DNA of 64,000 nucleotides from Watersipora subatra (taxonomy: Eukaryota; Bryozoa; Gymnolaemata; Cheilostomatida; Watersiporidae). Positions 38,701 to 46,400 of this stretch are shown here, piece after piece (the stretch's first letter is position 1; each line of letters begins with the position of its first letter). Made by a program: the position numbers and the translations under genes. The stretch covers positions 9,046,869 through 9,110,868 of the forward strand of contig NC_088711.1 of the NCBI RefSeq assembly GCF_963576615.1, in the 5' to 3' direction. The notes beneath the pieces are model-generated. The model was not told the origin of the DNA. It was given only the letters and a program-made list of their open reading frames with translations, and did no database searches.

Positions 38701-39760
38701 GTCTCATAATTTCACGCTTTATTGGCTTGAGTCGATATGGGGCAGTTTTTTTAAAGTGGCAGGTCATATGTCTTCTATCTGGGCCATAGTTGTTAAATCT
38801 ACAGGCAATGACACATTTGTTATATTTTAAAGTTCAGAATTAACTATACACATATTTTGACTCAACCAAATTTTAAATTTTTACTGTAAAATTCATGCTA
38901 GATAACACGTTTTACCTTCCACCAGGCAACTTCATTTTCTTCTCAGCTTGCGATAAAAATTCTGAAGTATCATATGCTTCATAAATAGATTGCTCGTTAT
39001 AAGGAATGGTGTATGGTGCCATGTCTCTGACAACCTATATAATATAATGTCACTTGCTACATTGACATTTTGTATTATTATTAGTGTAAGGTATTCTATA
39101 GCAACCAAGTAAGTTAAACAGATGCAAGTGGTGCAAGGTGCAGAATGCAGTGCAATCAACTAAACTTTGATAGTGCACTACATTCACTAAAATACGTTTA
39201 ACTGTTTAAAAAATAAAGCAGTTTTAAATAGTTTAGCTACAAAAATATCCAAAAAACACTTAAAGTAAAAATATTATAAACTCAAACCTAAAACAAAAGT
39301 ATCGATGGAAGTCTAGTCACTAAGTAGACACTTCTGTTTACTACAGGAAAATGTTGCCATATCTTAATAGTCTAGTTCTTAGCATAAACTAAAAACTGCG
39401 AAATACTGCTGCTTGCTTAGCAAACTACAGAACCTTAACTGATTAACATGTTTCCGGCATTATACAAGAACTGGGGTAGCTTACATATGATAACACCAGT
39501 TGAAGATACAAAGAATTTAAATTGATGAACTAACTCACCTCGTCGGTGAATGATAATCCTTCACTAACTCTCTGAATAACAGGTCGTTTTATGCTTTTTG
39601 ATGAAACATTCTCATTTCTAAATGATGACCCTTTTAAGCTCCTACGCTGGTATGCAAGTTGGTTATGAGCTTTCAAGTCGATGTCATCAGCTCCCACTTG
39701 AATGAGTGACACTTGAGTTGCGCATGGAAACATTGTAGGTCGACCATGAATTCGTGACAT
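14479..39760 (-). CDS. HEATR4: HEAT-repeat protein, HEATR4-like (26 coding exons)
   Basis: I assembled 26 exons from 39760 down to 14479. Every intron is GT-AG and every junction is phase-compatible. The total is 3948 nt, giving 1315 aa plus a stop. Residues 1-510 are a low-complexity, charged N-terminal region with a conserved-looking [20 protein letters not shown] stretch (about 218-237). Residues 530-960 form a HEAT/armadillo-like helical array (for example [77 protein letters not shown]). Residues 1000-1315 are an acidic, Ser-rich tail. The layout agrees with HEATR4, a long HEAT protein of poorly known function; the family name is from recognition, not alignment. HEATR9 or another ciliary HEAT protein is the alternative. 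It shares a 482-bp upstream region with PTDSS1. Introns contain a LINE, SINEs and four minisatellites. Confidence 0.7.
14710..16450. other. Last HEATR4-like intron, part without a gene
   Basis: A minus-strand open frame at 15026-15229 has a GTAAGT-like site at its end, but no acceptor gives a compatible phase, so I do not call an exon. A perfect hairpin lies at 15484-15524 (14-nt arms, 13-nt loop). Nothing else recognised. Confidence 0.45.
15484..15524. repeat. Hairpin with 14-nt perfect arms
   Basis: CAAGTAGCATACAT at 15484-15497 is inverted at 15511-15524 around a 13-nt loop. It may be a relic of a small inverted-repeat element. Confidence 0.6.
16451..16500. repeat. TATATAAA microsatellite at LINE 5' junction
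   Basis: A short AT-only array of TATATATAAA units immediately precedes the first base of LINE similarity (about 16500). The same kind of repeat resumes at the element's 3' end. Confidence 0.85.
16500..17868 (+). mobile_element. 5'-truncated non-LTR retrotransposon, REL-endonuclease (R2/NeSL/R4-like) class
   Basis: Only the 3' portion of the element remains: end of the reverse-transcriptase/thumb region, zinc knuckle, restriction-like endonuclease, C-terminal tail and ~60 bp of 3' UTR ending at an A/T run (about 17860). It lies in the last HEATR4-like intron, antisense to that gene. AT-only microsatellite flanks it on both sides. A second, shorter copy of the same 3' end is at 5178-5361. Confidence 0.88.
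16519..17803 (+). pseudogene. LINE ORF2 C-terminal fragment, inactivated
   Basis: The frame starts within [14 protein letters not shown] (post-RT thumb) and continues through [15 protein letters not shown] and [15 protein letters not shown]2CX8HX4C knuckle follows (CRLC, H, C at about 17233-17283). Next is the PD-(D/E)XK-type endonuclease core [19 protein letters not shown] at about 17480-17540. After a shift it ends [14 protein letters not shown] and [17 protein letters not shown], stop TAG 17801-17803. Order RT, knuckle, REL endonuclease is typical of the R2/NeSL/R4/CRE groups and unlike APE-type LINEs. It is broken by TAG at 16762-16764, TAA at 16984-16986 and a frameshift in an A8 run at 17570-17577. 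Confidence 0.85.
17869..18190. repeat. TATATAAATATA microsatellite array
   Basis: About 320 bp of AT-only sequence built from TATATAAA/TATAAATA units directly after the LINE 3' end. The Tyr/Ile/Lys open frames across it are artefacts. Confidence 0.93.
18415..18611 (-). CDS. HEATR4: HEATR4-like exon 25
   Basis: Acceptor TTTTGTAG, donor GCG|GTGAGC. It encodes residues 1174-1239 ([47 protein letters not shown]). Enters in phase 1, leaves in phase 0. Confidence 0.8.
18661..19185. repeat. 40-bp minisatellite, ~13 units
   Basis: The unit is ATATTACTGTATATTCCCAG + CCAACTAGGATTGCTATAAG. Units 1-4 are identical. Units 5-7 and 8-10 form a 120-bp higher-order duplication marked by ATACTCCCAG/TAAA and CATGCCAGG variants. 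The array breaks down after unit 12. It fills most of the intron between exons 25 and 24. Confidence 0.95.
19212..19243. repeat. Perfect 14-bp-arm hairpin beside exon 24
   Basis: GCTAGGCACAGCTT at 19212-19225 is inverted at 19230-19243 around ACAC. On the minus-strand transcript it lies 14 nt past the exon 24 donor. Confidence 0.7.
19257..19306 (-). CDS. HEATR4: HEATR4-like exon 24
   Basis: A 50-nt exon between TTTATAG and ACAG|GTTTGT. It encodes residues 1157-1173 ([16 protein letters not shown]), completing the split His codon from exon 23. Confidence 0.65.
19534..19783 (-). CDS. HEATR4: HEATR4-like exon 23
   Basis: Acceptor CTTGCTCAG, donor CCCA|GTAAGA. It encodes residues 1074-1156: an acidic run ([20 protein letters not shown]), a Ser/Arg-rich stretch, then [18 protein letters not shown]. 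Likely disordered. Confidence 0.75.
20418..20459 (-). CDS. HEATR4: HEATR4-like exon 22 (tentative)
   Basis: A 42-nt candidate encoding [13 protein letters not shown] with a strong A|GTGAGT donor but a weak acceptor (GTGACAGAG). It keeps the frame. Because its phases are 1 in and 1 out, the model would also close without it, so it could be absent or alternatively spliced. Confidence 0.4.
21095..21203 (-). CDS. HEATR4: HEATR4-like exon 21
   Basis: Acceptor TTCTCACAG (a second AG three bases on would drop one Gln), donor TTTCAG|GTATCT. It encodes residues 1024-1059 ([35 protein letters not shown]). Confidence 0.68.
21590..21760 (-). mobile_element. Interspersed repeat, copy 2
   Basis: On the minus strand it starts with ACTAGATGAATGCCCCGAG then TTGCAC-GG-TAATAAA. 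It then shares ATATACAACATTTACCATTC with the 9.4-kb copy. An internal 20-bp unit (AAACAAAGTACACAGAGATA) is duplicated here. Confidence 0.6.
22011..22110 (-). mobile_element. tRNA-derived SINE fragment
   Basis: On the minus strand a B-box-like ACGAGTTCGATTCCCAC sits downstream of an A-box-like segment, followed by CAGACAGACAGACAGATGG. The same CAGACAGA tail occurs near 21545-21570 (same orientation) and a related GGACAGATGGACAGAC near 30230-30247 (opposite orientation). Confidence 0.5.
22303..22519 (-). CDS. HEATR4: HEATR4-like exon 20
   Basis: Acceptor CTTTCTGCCAG, donor GAG|GTTAGT. It encodes residues 951-1023: [56 protein letters not shown]. Probably the end of the helical region and the linker to the acidic tail. 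Confidence 0.8.
22622..22985 (-). mobile_element. SINE with 9-bp target-site duplication
   Basis: TCATCTATA at 22622-22630 and 22977-22985 brackets the element. On the minus strand it opens with the family head ACTAGATGAATACCCGGCG + TTGCATGGGTAATAAA. It then contains A-box-like TAGTGTAGTGGGTAG and B-box-like GGTTTCGAGTTGAAATCC, and ends in a TATATA tail. It is inserted in the intron between exons 20 and 19. Confidence 0.75.
23111..23159. repeat. Hairpin with 18-nt arms
   Basis: AAGGTAGGGGGTGGTACC is inverted at 23142-23159 with one mismatch and a 13-nt loop. Intronic; no element assigned. Confidence 0.6.
23462..23651 (-). CDS. HEATR4: HEATR4-like exon 19
   Basis: Acceptor TTTACTACAG, donor CAGAA|GTTAGT. 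It encodes residues 888-950, a HEAT pair: [54 protein letters not shown]. Confidence 0.85.
23841..24028. repeat. 51-bp minisatellite, ~3.6 units
   Basis: The unit contains AACAAGGAAGCAATGATCTC, then TACATGAGAAGCCTTCACTC and TGTCTGGTATG. Copies start near 23841, 23892, 23943 and a partial one at 23994. Intronic. Confidence 0.88.
24205..24390 (-). CDS. HEATR4: HEATR4-like exon 18
   Basis: Acceptor CTTGTTGACAG, donor CAAG|GTGCTT. It encodes residues 826-887: [58 protein letters not shown], two HEAT-type helix pairs. Confidence 0.85.
24788..24953 (-). CDS. HEATR4: HEATR4-like exon 17
   Basis: Acceptor GTATGGTAG, donor CTAG|GTATGG. It encodes residues 771-825 ([52 protein letters not shown]). 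D-x-R-x-x-A-A-x-x-L-G-x-x-G is a classic HEAT helix B signature. Confidence 0.87.
25650..25772 (-). CDS. HEATR4: HEATR4-like exon 16
   Basis: Acceptor TAATTGTAG, donor GTG|GTAAGG. It encodes residues 730-770 ([40 protein letters not shown]). Symmetric phase 0. Confidence 0.87.
25990..27025. repeat. ~1-kb minisatellite, 10-11-bp base unit in 71-bp higher-order repeats
   Basis: The base unit is TTGCTATCACC or TTGCTATCACT. Units are organised into a 71-bp higher-order block containing CTTGCTTTCGCTTGTTCTCA. CCCGCTATC recurs at 26101, 26172 and 26243. All three + frames stay open for over 340 codons because the unit has no stop in any frame, so these are not genes. It lies in the intron between exon 16 and the microexon. 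Confidence 0.95.
27545..27970 (-). mobile_element. tRNA-derived SINE
   Basis: On the minus strand the head reads GGGGTAGTGGTAGCGCC (A box) and TGGTGGTTTGAGTCCTCC (B box), followed by a ~340-bp body ending near AGACAGCAAGCCACTAAAT. Clear tRNA-like promoter spacing but no intact tRNA. I could not define target duplications. Confidence 0.6.
28539..28553 (-). CDS. HEATR4: HEATR4-like exon 15, 15-nt microexon
   Basis: GACACGCTTGGTCAG between TTATGTTTTAG and GTAAGA encodes Asp-Thr-Leu-Gly-Gln (725-729). Both neighbouring exons have phase 0, so its inclusion is frame-neutral. The strong donor and acceptor support it; it needs transcript evidence. Confidence 0.6.
29463..29621 (-). CDS. HEATR4: HEATR4-like exon 14
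   Basis: Acceptor CTGTTGTAG, donor ACG|GTAAAA. It encodes residues 672-724 ([49 protein letters not shown]), a HEAT pair. Symmetric phase 0. Confidence 0.85.
29914..30007. repeat. 47-bp tandem duplication
   Basis: AACAAGACATGGAGACTATG and the following AAAGCAGTCAGCTATATG are repeated exactly with a 47-bp period, two copies. Intronic. Confidence 0.9.
31176..31366 (-). CDS. HEATR4: HEATR4-like exon 13
   Basis: Acceptor GTTCTGCAG, donor GAGCAG|GTACGA. It encodes residues 608-671 ([58 protein letters not shown]). Strong HEAT pattern. Confidence 0.87.
31856..32014 (-). CDS. HEATR4: HEATR4-like exon 12
   Basis: Acceptor AATCTATAG, donor GAGG|GTACCG. It encodes residues 555-607 ([50 protein letters not shown]): start of the well-ordered HEAT array. 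Confidence 0.87.
32346..32445 (-). CDS. HEATR4: HEATR4-like exon 11
   Basis: Acceptor GTCTTGTAG, donor AATAG|GTATTC. It encodes residues 522-554 ([32 protein letters not shown]). Confidence 0.75.
33365..33394 (-). CDS. HEATR4: HEATR4-like exon 10, 30-nt microexon
   Basis: A 30-nt exon encoding [10 protein letters not shown] (512-521) between AATTTAG and GTAAGT, in symmetric phase 0. A strong donor favours it; with so few residues it remains provisional. Confidence 0.55.
33813..34726. repeat. 21-bp minisatellite, ~43 units
   Basis: The unit is AATACACTCAACATAATGAGT with rare variants (CACTTAAC, AATGCACTC, GTTATACAC). A distinctive variant block (AATGCACTC followed by AATGTACTCAACATATTGAGT) occurs near 34072 and again 546 bp (26 units) later. 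Because 21 bp is seven codons, several frames are open on both strands; these are not genes. The array ends about 40 bp inside the intron from the exon 9 donor. Confidence 0.96.
34767..34996 (-). CDS. HEATR4: HEATR4-like exon 9
   Basis: Acceptor TGTATTAAG, donor GAG|GTAATT. It encodes residues 435-511 ([54 protein letters not shown]). The acceptor is chosen because it is the only one that keeps phase 1 from exon 8; a nearby AGCAG is out of phase. Confidence 0.78.
35480..35626 (-). CDS. HEATR4: HEATR4-like exon 8
   Basis: Acceptor GTCTGTTGCAG, donor ACAG|GTATAG. It encodes residues 386-434 ([48 protein letters not shown]). Confidence 0.8.
36364..36402 (-). CDS. HEATR4: HEATR4-like exon 7 (39 nt)
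   Basis: Between TTGTGTTTAG and ACTG|GTGAGA. It encodes [12 protein letters not shown] (about 374-385). Small but has strong splice sites and the correct phase. Confidence 0.65.
36891..37033 (-). CDS. HEATR4: HEATR4-like exon 6
   Basis: Acceptor TTTCTATACTCAG, donor ATGG|GTGAGC. It encodes residues 325-372 ([46 protein letters not shown]). Confidence 0.8.
37448..37674 (-). CDS. HEATR4: HEATR4-like exon 5
   Basis: Acceptor GTGGTTTGTAG, donor AGCTT|GTAAAT. It encodes residues 250-324 ([57 protein letters not shown]). Proline/lysine-rich linker then a compact segment. Confidence 0.78.
38305..38540 (-). CDS. HEATR4: HEATR4-like exon 4
   Basis: Acceptor CTGATTTGTAG, donor AAG|GTTCTC (weak). It encodes residues 171-249, with a Ser/Ala-rich start and [20 protein letters not shown], a well-ordered segment that looks conserved. 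Confidence 0.78.
38629..38798 (-). CDS. HEATR4: HEATR4-like exon 3
   Basis: Acceptor ATTGCCTGTAG, donor GTCTG|GTGAGC. It encodes residues 114-170 ([53 protein letters not shown]). Confidence 0.8.
38916..39034 (-). CDS. HEATR4: HEATR4-like exon 2
   Basis: Acceptor TATTATATAG, donor GGAAG|GTAAAA. It encodes residues 75-113 ([39 protein letters not shown]). Confidence 0.78.
39539..39760 (-). CDS. HEATR4: HEATR4-like exon 1 (initiator)
   Basis: Starts at ATG 39758-39760 and ends GACGAG|GTGAGT. It encodes residues 1-74 ([44 protein letters not shown]). No in-frame ATG is seen upstream before stops, so this is the likely start. Confidence 0.75.
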
Positions 39761-40242
39761 AATTATAAATTGTTAACCTTACAATCAAAATTAATCTATC
39801 AGGTTTTCTAGTTATCTCTCACCACCTGGCCCGGGTTATATGCAACGTTTCGAAGGACTACTTCACATGTGTAGGCACACGTTGTCAGTGCTACATTCAA
39901 CAACGTATGTAAATGAATAGAATGAAAAAACTCAGTACCCTATCTTTGAAAAAACAAATCATGCACTGACCGAAAATGATAACAATTGAAAAAAATAAGT
40001 GTAGTACGTCAATTTACAGAGACAGATTGAACGACAGTGCGTTCTCGAGATATAGGAACCGTTGCCATCTTGTTTGGTCGCATAGCACCTGGGGGTTTAT
40101 TGCCCTTACAAAACAAAGACGTACGGGGTCAGGGTTACGATAGCGCAAATCCTTAAACCTTATCGATTCAGCATTACATTCCCCTTAAACATGTGATTGT
40201 TCAATCCGGCATACATAATTCAAAGCGTTTAGAATCAACAGC
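39761..40242. promoter_or_regulatory. Head-to-head intergenic region, probable bidirectional promoter
   Basis: 482 bp separate the HEATR4-like ATG (minus) and the PTDSS1 ATG (plus). There is no obvious TATA box. GCCATCTTG at 40064-40072, CAAGATGGC on the other strand, matches a YY1-type element often found near housekeeping transcription starts. The transcription start sites themselves cannot be read from sequence. Confidence 0.55.
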
Positions 40243-40412
40243 ATGGGCAACCGTAAGAGAACTTACAGTGCCTGCTCAGAAACTAGTGAACACTTTTACG
40301 ACATAAACCAAAAGGAAGTGGAAGACATAACGCTGGAAGTTTTTTATAAGCCTCATACTATTACAGTGTTATCGCTATCTTTACTGGGATTAGTCTATTT
40401 GGCGTTTACAAG
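40243..40412 (+). CDS. PTDSS1: PTDSS1 exon 1 (initiator)
   Basis: ATG then [40 protein letters not shown] and the first membrane segment ([14 protein letters not shown]). Donor ACAAG|GTTTGT splits an Arg codon. Residues 1-56. Confidence 0.93.
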
Positions 40413-43400
40413 GTTTGTTTTTATAGACTCGTGAGTCCAGCCATTTCTAACGCTTATATAACGTGAAGTATTTACAAAAACGCTTTGTATTTTACTATAA
40501 GTGCTTAAGCAAAAATATTTAACTTTTTTGTGTCAAACTTTTTTGGCAAAACCTAAACTTGTAGCTTGTGACTAAATGTTACCCAATGTTTGTGAAATGA
40601 ACTGGAGGCCAGTTGTATAAATCCCGTCTTTCTGTCAGTATTGGAATTAATACGAATTTGTTATACTAACGAGTATGTAAAAAGATTCTGCATGTTAATT
40701 TACTTGGGATTATCAGAGCTGCATATTATATTCGGCAGTCCTCATTACTGAAAACATAACAGAAAGAAACATTCTTTCTTTAGAGTAGAGTAATTATATA
40801 CATACCTGCCAACTCTCACGCATTGGGCGTGAGACTCACGCAATCACCCTAAAGAAAAACTGAAAATGCGTGAGAAATGCGTAAGATTTTTGCCCCAATT
40901 TTCACAATTTTATATATACTATCATTGATACATCAATTGCCCCAAAACCAAATCTCACGCATTGCCCCACTCTTGGGTTGGCATGTCTGATTATATAGTA
41001 ATTATATATAGCAATTAGACCTACAGTGTACAACACATTTAAATATGTACTTAGAACTATTTTATTTTATTATATATTTTTAAACATAAGCCTTAGCTCA
41101 TGTTTAGTAATATTGGTTGAATGATTGTTAGGTTTGCACATTAGGCTACAGTCTTTCTTTTCAGGTGTATGTACCTTCTCAAGCTAGATATATTGCAATG
41201 ATTTTTCATAAAATTTGTAATTTGATAGATTTTGATCAGTGCTAAGGTAACTTTAAGCGATTTTAGACTTTCTTAGTAGTATTTCACAACTGATATCTAA
41301 TTTTTTGCAATGGCTTGTGCTTTCAATGTATATGAATTGTCAGAAGGCGTCGATGTATATAATGGTAACAAACCGTTTGGGTCTGCCTGAGATCACTATG
41401 AAATACATATATCCAGTCAAAATATACAGCCAGAGCTGCCATTGGTTGTTCTACTCATTAGATCTGCTTCTGGTATTTCATTGGTATTACGTTTACAAAG
41501 TCAAACATGCTTGATAGCTTTTAGGAAAATGTTAGGTATTGATTTTGAGTTTGAAAGGCGCTAGAAGATTTCGTTGATATTGATACAAGGCATTGCTAGC
41601 TATTGAGATCACCTTTTAATTATCTTCAAAAGCTAAAGATTATCACTAACAGGAGGTTTGCGTTTATGGAATGTTTGACTAGAGGCATTTAGTATCTCGG
41701 ATTGTTTTATGTTAATCCAATCCTTTCCTCCAGCCATCTTCCTCTGCATTAAAAGTGAATAAGTTAACTGCAACCTAGCAAAAACTTAAACAAAGTTCTT
41801 TTGCCTGATTCACTACACCTTGGCCGAGCAGTCAAAGGACATCAATTATCAAGATTTCTCATAACTCGGGGGCTCAAACCTCTAAATTATGACTTGGTGA
41901 AATTGAGTTTTGAGAATGACAAAGCTTTCTGAATTGGTTAAACACAAAGAGGCACGGGCAGAGATAGTGGCAGTAACTAAGTGGATTGTTTTGTTTTTGA
42001 GAGGCATTAATATACAGGTTCAATGTATTGACAATTCTCAAAAGGATCCTGTATTTGTTTAAACAGCTTGGTAATAATACTTTAGCCAACTAGCAGATAA
42101 CGTGGAGAACGCTAAACATATGCTCCTTATCGACATCTTTGACAAATTTTTTCACCACATTTTGGATTTGGAAATACATTTGTCACAATATATTTTGATA
42201 CTGAAACCATTTTAATCATTTTCAATGTCGTTCTCTTTCCAGTCATTCTTGTGAATCCATCATTTTTTTTTACGTCATCACCCTGTTTGCACATGAGCTC
42301 GTCCATGAAAAAGCCGCCATCTTTGTAGAAAGCGATCGTCATTCTTTTGATTAATAGTATTTTTCGGTGTTGTTTTGATACTAAAATAAAAAATTTGCAA
42401 ACAAAAGCATTGTTTGCAATAATTAATTGCAAAAGCTTCGTGTTTTTAACGATAAAAGTTGTCCATAAAGATGGCAGAAACCGATAGAATGACGTCACGA
42501 AAAAATGAAGGATTGCTTTACTGAACAACTGTTATAGAGAAACTATGACAAGCATTCCACTTGCAGATAGTCATCTTAAAAAAACATTTTCATGTACAAC
42601 ATCCAGTGATGACAGCTTTAATAATTATGGATCGTTGATATCATAATCAGTAAACATGCAATCTTTCATCATCACCTTTCTCCATGGCTATCATCTATTC
42701 ATCTTTAAACTAGTTCTTAGTAGTAGATGCGCTGTCACTCTTATAATAGATGTAGTAGGCGCGCTGACCTTCTCTGAATAGACAATATAACACTGTCTAT
42801 CTTCTCGCTAAGATAATGGGTTTAGATAAATTACGACTAAGTGATTTCCTTTGCCATTTTATGTTATGCCATACTGCTGGCAGAATCTGGTGCATAGGCA
42901 GAAGGTTGTAATTCACAGCAACTGCATTTCTGATTACCGTTAGCAATCTAACTATTTGTTTGAAGAATTTGTCATAATATTGTAACACCTTGCAATTGTA
43001 TATTAGTAGTTACATTTGTCTCATTTATAATATTATTACATGTTTATATTAATTCTGGTTTGTCAATTATTAATATAATTAGATGAAAAAAGACATTTAC
43101 ATTGAGTATTAGTTCTTCATAACCATTGGATGTTCTCTAGTGAGTTCTTCATTATCATTGGATGTTCTCTAGTGAATTCGTCATTATCATTGGCTGTTCT
43201 ATAGTGAGTTTCTCCTTAAAATTGGTGATCTATATCGAATTCCTCATTTGCATTGGATGTTTCATTAAATGGAATTTCATCAGCCAGTGCCAAAAAAAAC
43301 AGATTGCACAGCAAAAATTGCTCATGTTAATAACTGAACTGCCAAATTGCATTCCGATTTTTTGCGGTAAGGTGGCTGGAAAAGTTTAATCTCCAAATCA

Positions 43401-46400
43401 TCTGATGTAATTGGTCTTGTCAACAGCTTTTAATGAATGATCAGGAGTCCTAAAATTTACTACTACTATACAGTAGTTGGCAAACAGCACTTGTTTGGAA
43501 TGTTCTATTTGATGAACTCATTTGTAACAGGATTGAGACATGGACAAAAGGTTGTTCTCCCTTCTCGGGTCCCCTGGAGGGTTGGTAATTACATTAAGTG
43601 AATTGTATTGATGGAATCAAGCGAGTGTCTCCTGCTTCAGCTAGCAACTAACGACTGTCACTGAATGTTATCATGTCTCGGCCAATAGTGCCTCAGGGGT
43701 GTTGCATCAGCATCTTTGTCTCGTTCTCCCGTTGTTTTCCAATTGGCTATGCTTTTCTAGCTGGTCAGATTTTATGGCTACAACAGTAACATTGAAAAAC
43801 AGAATTATCAAAAAAATTGAAAGAAAATGAGTTTTGCAACTAGTCTCTTGTTGTTCGGCTCAACTTCGCGCGATATTAGTTTTGGCTGCTTATTTACTTT
43901 GGTTATACTAAAACTCACTTCATTGGCCGGTAAAATATTAGGTATAAAAATCTTACTTGTGTGTGAACAAGCTGAAAAAAACAGCTGAAAATTTTTAACC
44001 CAAAGCCTTGTCGTAACTATTTACACTACAATGGCTTGTGCATACTCTGCACAAGAGACCGTTTTCATGCTACACAATGAATAAAAACCTAATACTGAGT
44101 CTTGTCTTACACATTGTAATTTAATTCTATTATATATTACATTTTGATACCTTACTGTTCAAATATTATTTTAAGGAGCGCTAAAATGTTTGCTTTTGTC
44201 ATTGTTACTATGTCAGCAAAACCTGTTTTGGGCTTTTTGATTGCTTTTAAAATATAGATTTTTGCACATTCTGTTTTGGTCAGTCCTCTTAGTTGCATCT
44301 ATGAGAGGGATTGTTTGTTCTATGTGAAGGCCATTCATAAATCAAGTAATGTGAAAGCAATATGCTGTGGGTTGGAGGAGAACTCTGTAACAGCTAAAAT
44401 ATTTCTATCATCTGGTATTTGCTTCGTAGAACCAAAACAAACAGAATGTTAAGATTTAAGTGTTGAAATTGCTCCAATTCTATCTGGACTTCAGGCACTG
44501 TTGTAAATTTGTAATATCAAGCACCGCTGAAACAGCTGCTTACAACTGCTCAAAGCTACGGTATCTGTTGTCGTTATGCTATGGACTTTTGGAGGACTCC
44601 CACATGCACACTATTAAACATTTCTTTACTAAGTTTAGGGTAATATTACTGTAATGAGCCATTTTAGATAAGGCTATCGTAAGGGGTCATGCTATGGTAC
44701 AGATATCACCATCATTTTAATGTCACGTTTTTAAGCAACCATATCAATCACTTCATGGTTCCTCACCAGTTTGACAAAGCAGGTTAAACTAGCTCATGTG
44801 AAAACAAACAGAAAGGTCATTTCAGGGTCATTCACACGTACTGTACTGTCTGAGTCTCTAGCTGAATACTCCCAAGTAGATAATGACTTTATTAACTTCT
44901 ACTAGCTTTACTTTTAGTCTGTTTCATTACGCTTTTTTATCTCCGTGCGTATGTTCTGCTGTAGATGTTGTGCCAATATGTCACCACGTGCTCATCTGGG
45001 TATGTTGTTGAGTTTGTTAACAATCATGGTTGCCATAGTTACGGTGTCTATATATCAATATATGAGTTGGCCTATAGTTAGGAATGCACCAATTTTAACA
45101 CATCCTTGTGTTTGTTGTGACTAACTAGATTCAGTTAGTACACCTTTTATGCAAAAGAATGTTATCATATTTGTTACAGACGATTAAGTTTTGTTGTTTA
45201 CTAGATTCGGCTGTCCTATAATTGCAGTAATTTTGGTTTGAGTATGCTTACTATCTGTAATCTCTTTCCTGTAGGAACTAAAATGTATACAATCGTCAAT
45301 TCCAGTGCTGTCTTTGATTTCTGGAATAATCAAATTTGGTTTGACATTTATTACCAATGTATTAATCAAGTGTTTCTCTTTGAATTGCATGTAATGTTTT
45401 TGACCATCAAATAACCTACCAGCCAGGATATCATTGTGGACTAATGATTTGTTAAAATACTTTGCGTTTATACATCTGATGTGAGTTTGTATCTCCTTCA
45501 GTAATATGGCAGTAGTAATATAGTTTGCTTCGGTTATTAGTAGTTGGTGTTCTTCCTATACATGTTTAAGACTAGAAAATAAAAAGCCAGAAAAATGGTG
45601 AGCTTCCTTCGAATATAAACTGTGAGAATATAATTTTATTCTGGGCTTCTTAATTCAAAGGAATACAGCATTTGAAGGTACAAAAGTATGAAAACAGCAT
45701 TTTCTGTATGTTTCGTCCGAATAAAAATTTGATTGCAAAGATCTTTACTAGGCATATATTTATTTATTGATGGCTTTTGCTGAAATTTTACTCATTGTAT
45801 AGTAGATTATCAACTTGTGAGGCGACTAGCGTTCACCAGCATGAACTCTATAAATATTATTTGGTAGTGCAGACAACTTCATTTTTAGAGATGATCAGAT
45901 GTTAAAATTCTTCTGGAAATGCCATCTACTATCAAACGTTGAAATCACGAGTAAAATTAATTAATAAACGCCATCTTATAGAAAGCTGTCTGAGATAGTC
46001 TAAAATATTAATAAAGAAAAGCTGTATCGATCAAATACAACCAATGTGGAATGCTGAACTGGGTATAAGCAGATGAGTAACTCTATTCTATCAACAGTGG
46101 AGTTGTCCTACACCTTAGTATTATAAATCTTGTCTTCAACATTGCTTACCTGAAGAGGTTGATGACCACAGCTAAAACACTGAAAGCGTTTAAGGTTATA
46201 GTTCCATTGACTAGTTTTGTGAAACCCGTACTATGTACTATCTTCGTATTCTTAGTGAAAATATTTCTGGTATTCTGGGTTTATAAAAAGTGGTTGGTCT
46301 TGTGTTTTTTTCTTAATATCGCTGTCATTGCTCCTATTTCTTGCCCCCGCGACGCTCTGTACTATTTACAATACTGAGTGTACGTACACGTAAATTGACT

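Noticed and set aside
42127..42528. 133-codon minus-strand frame in PTDSS1 intron 1
   Set aside because: No similarity, no splice context, AT-rich composition; likely chance.
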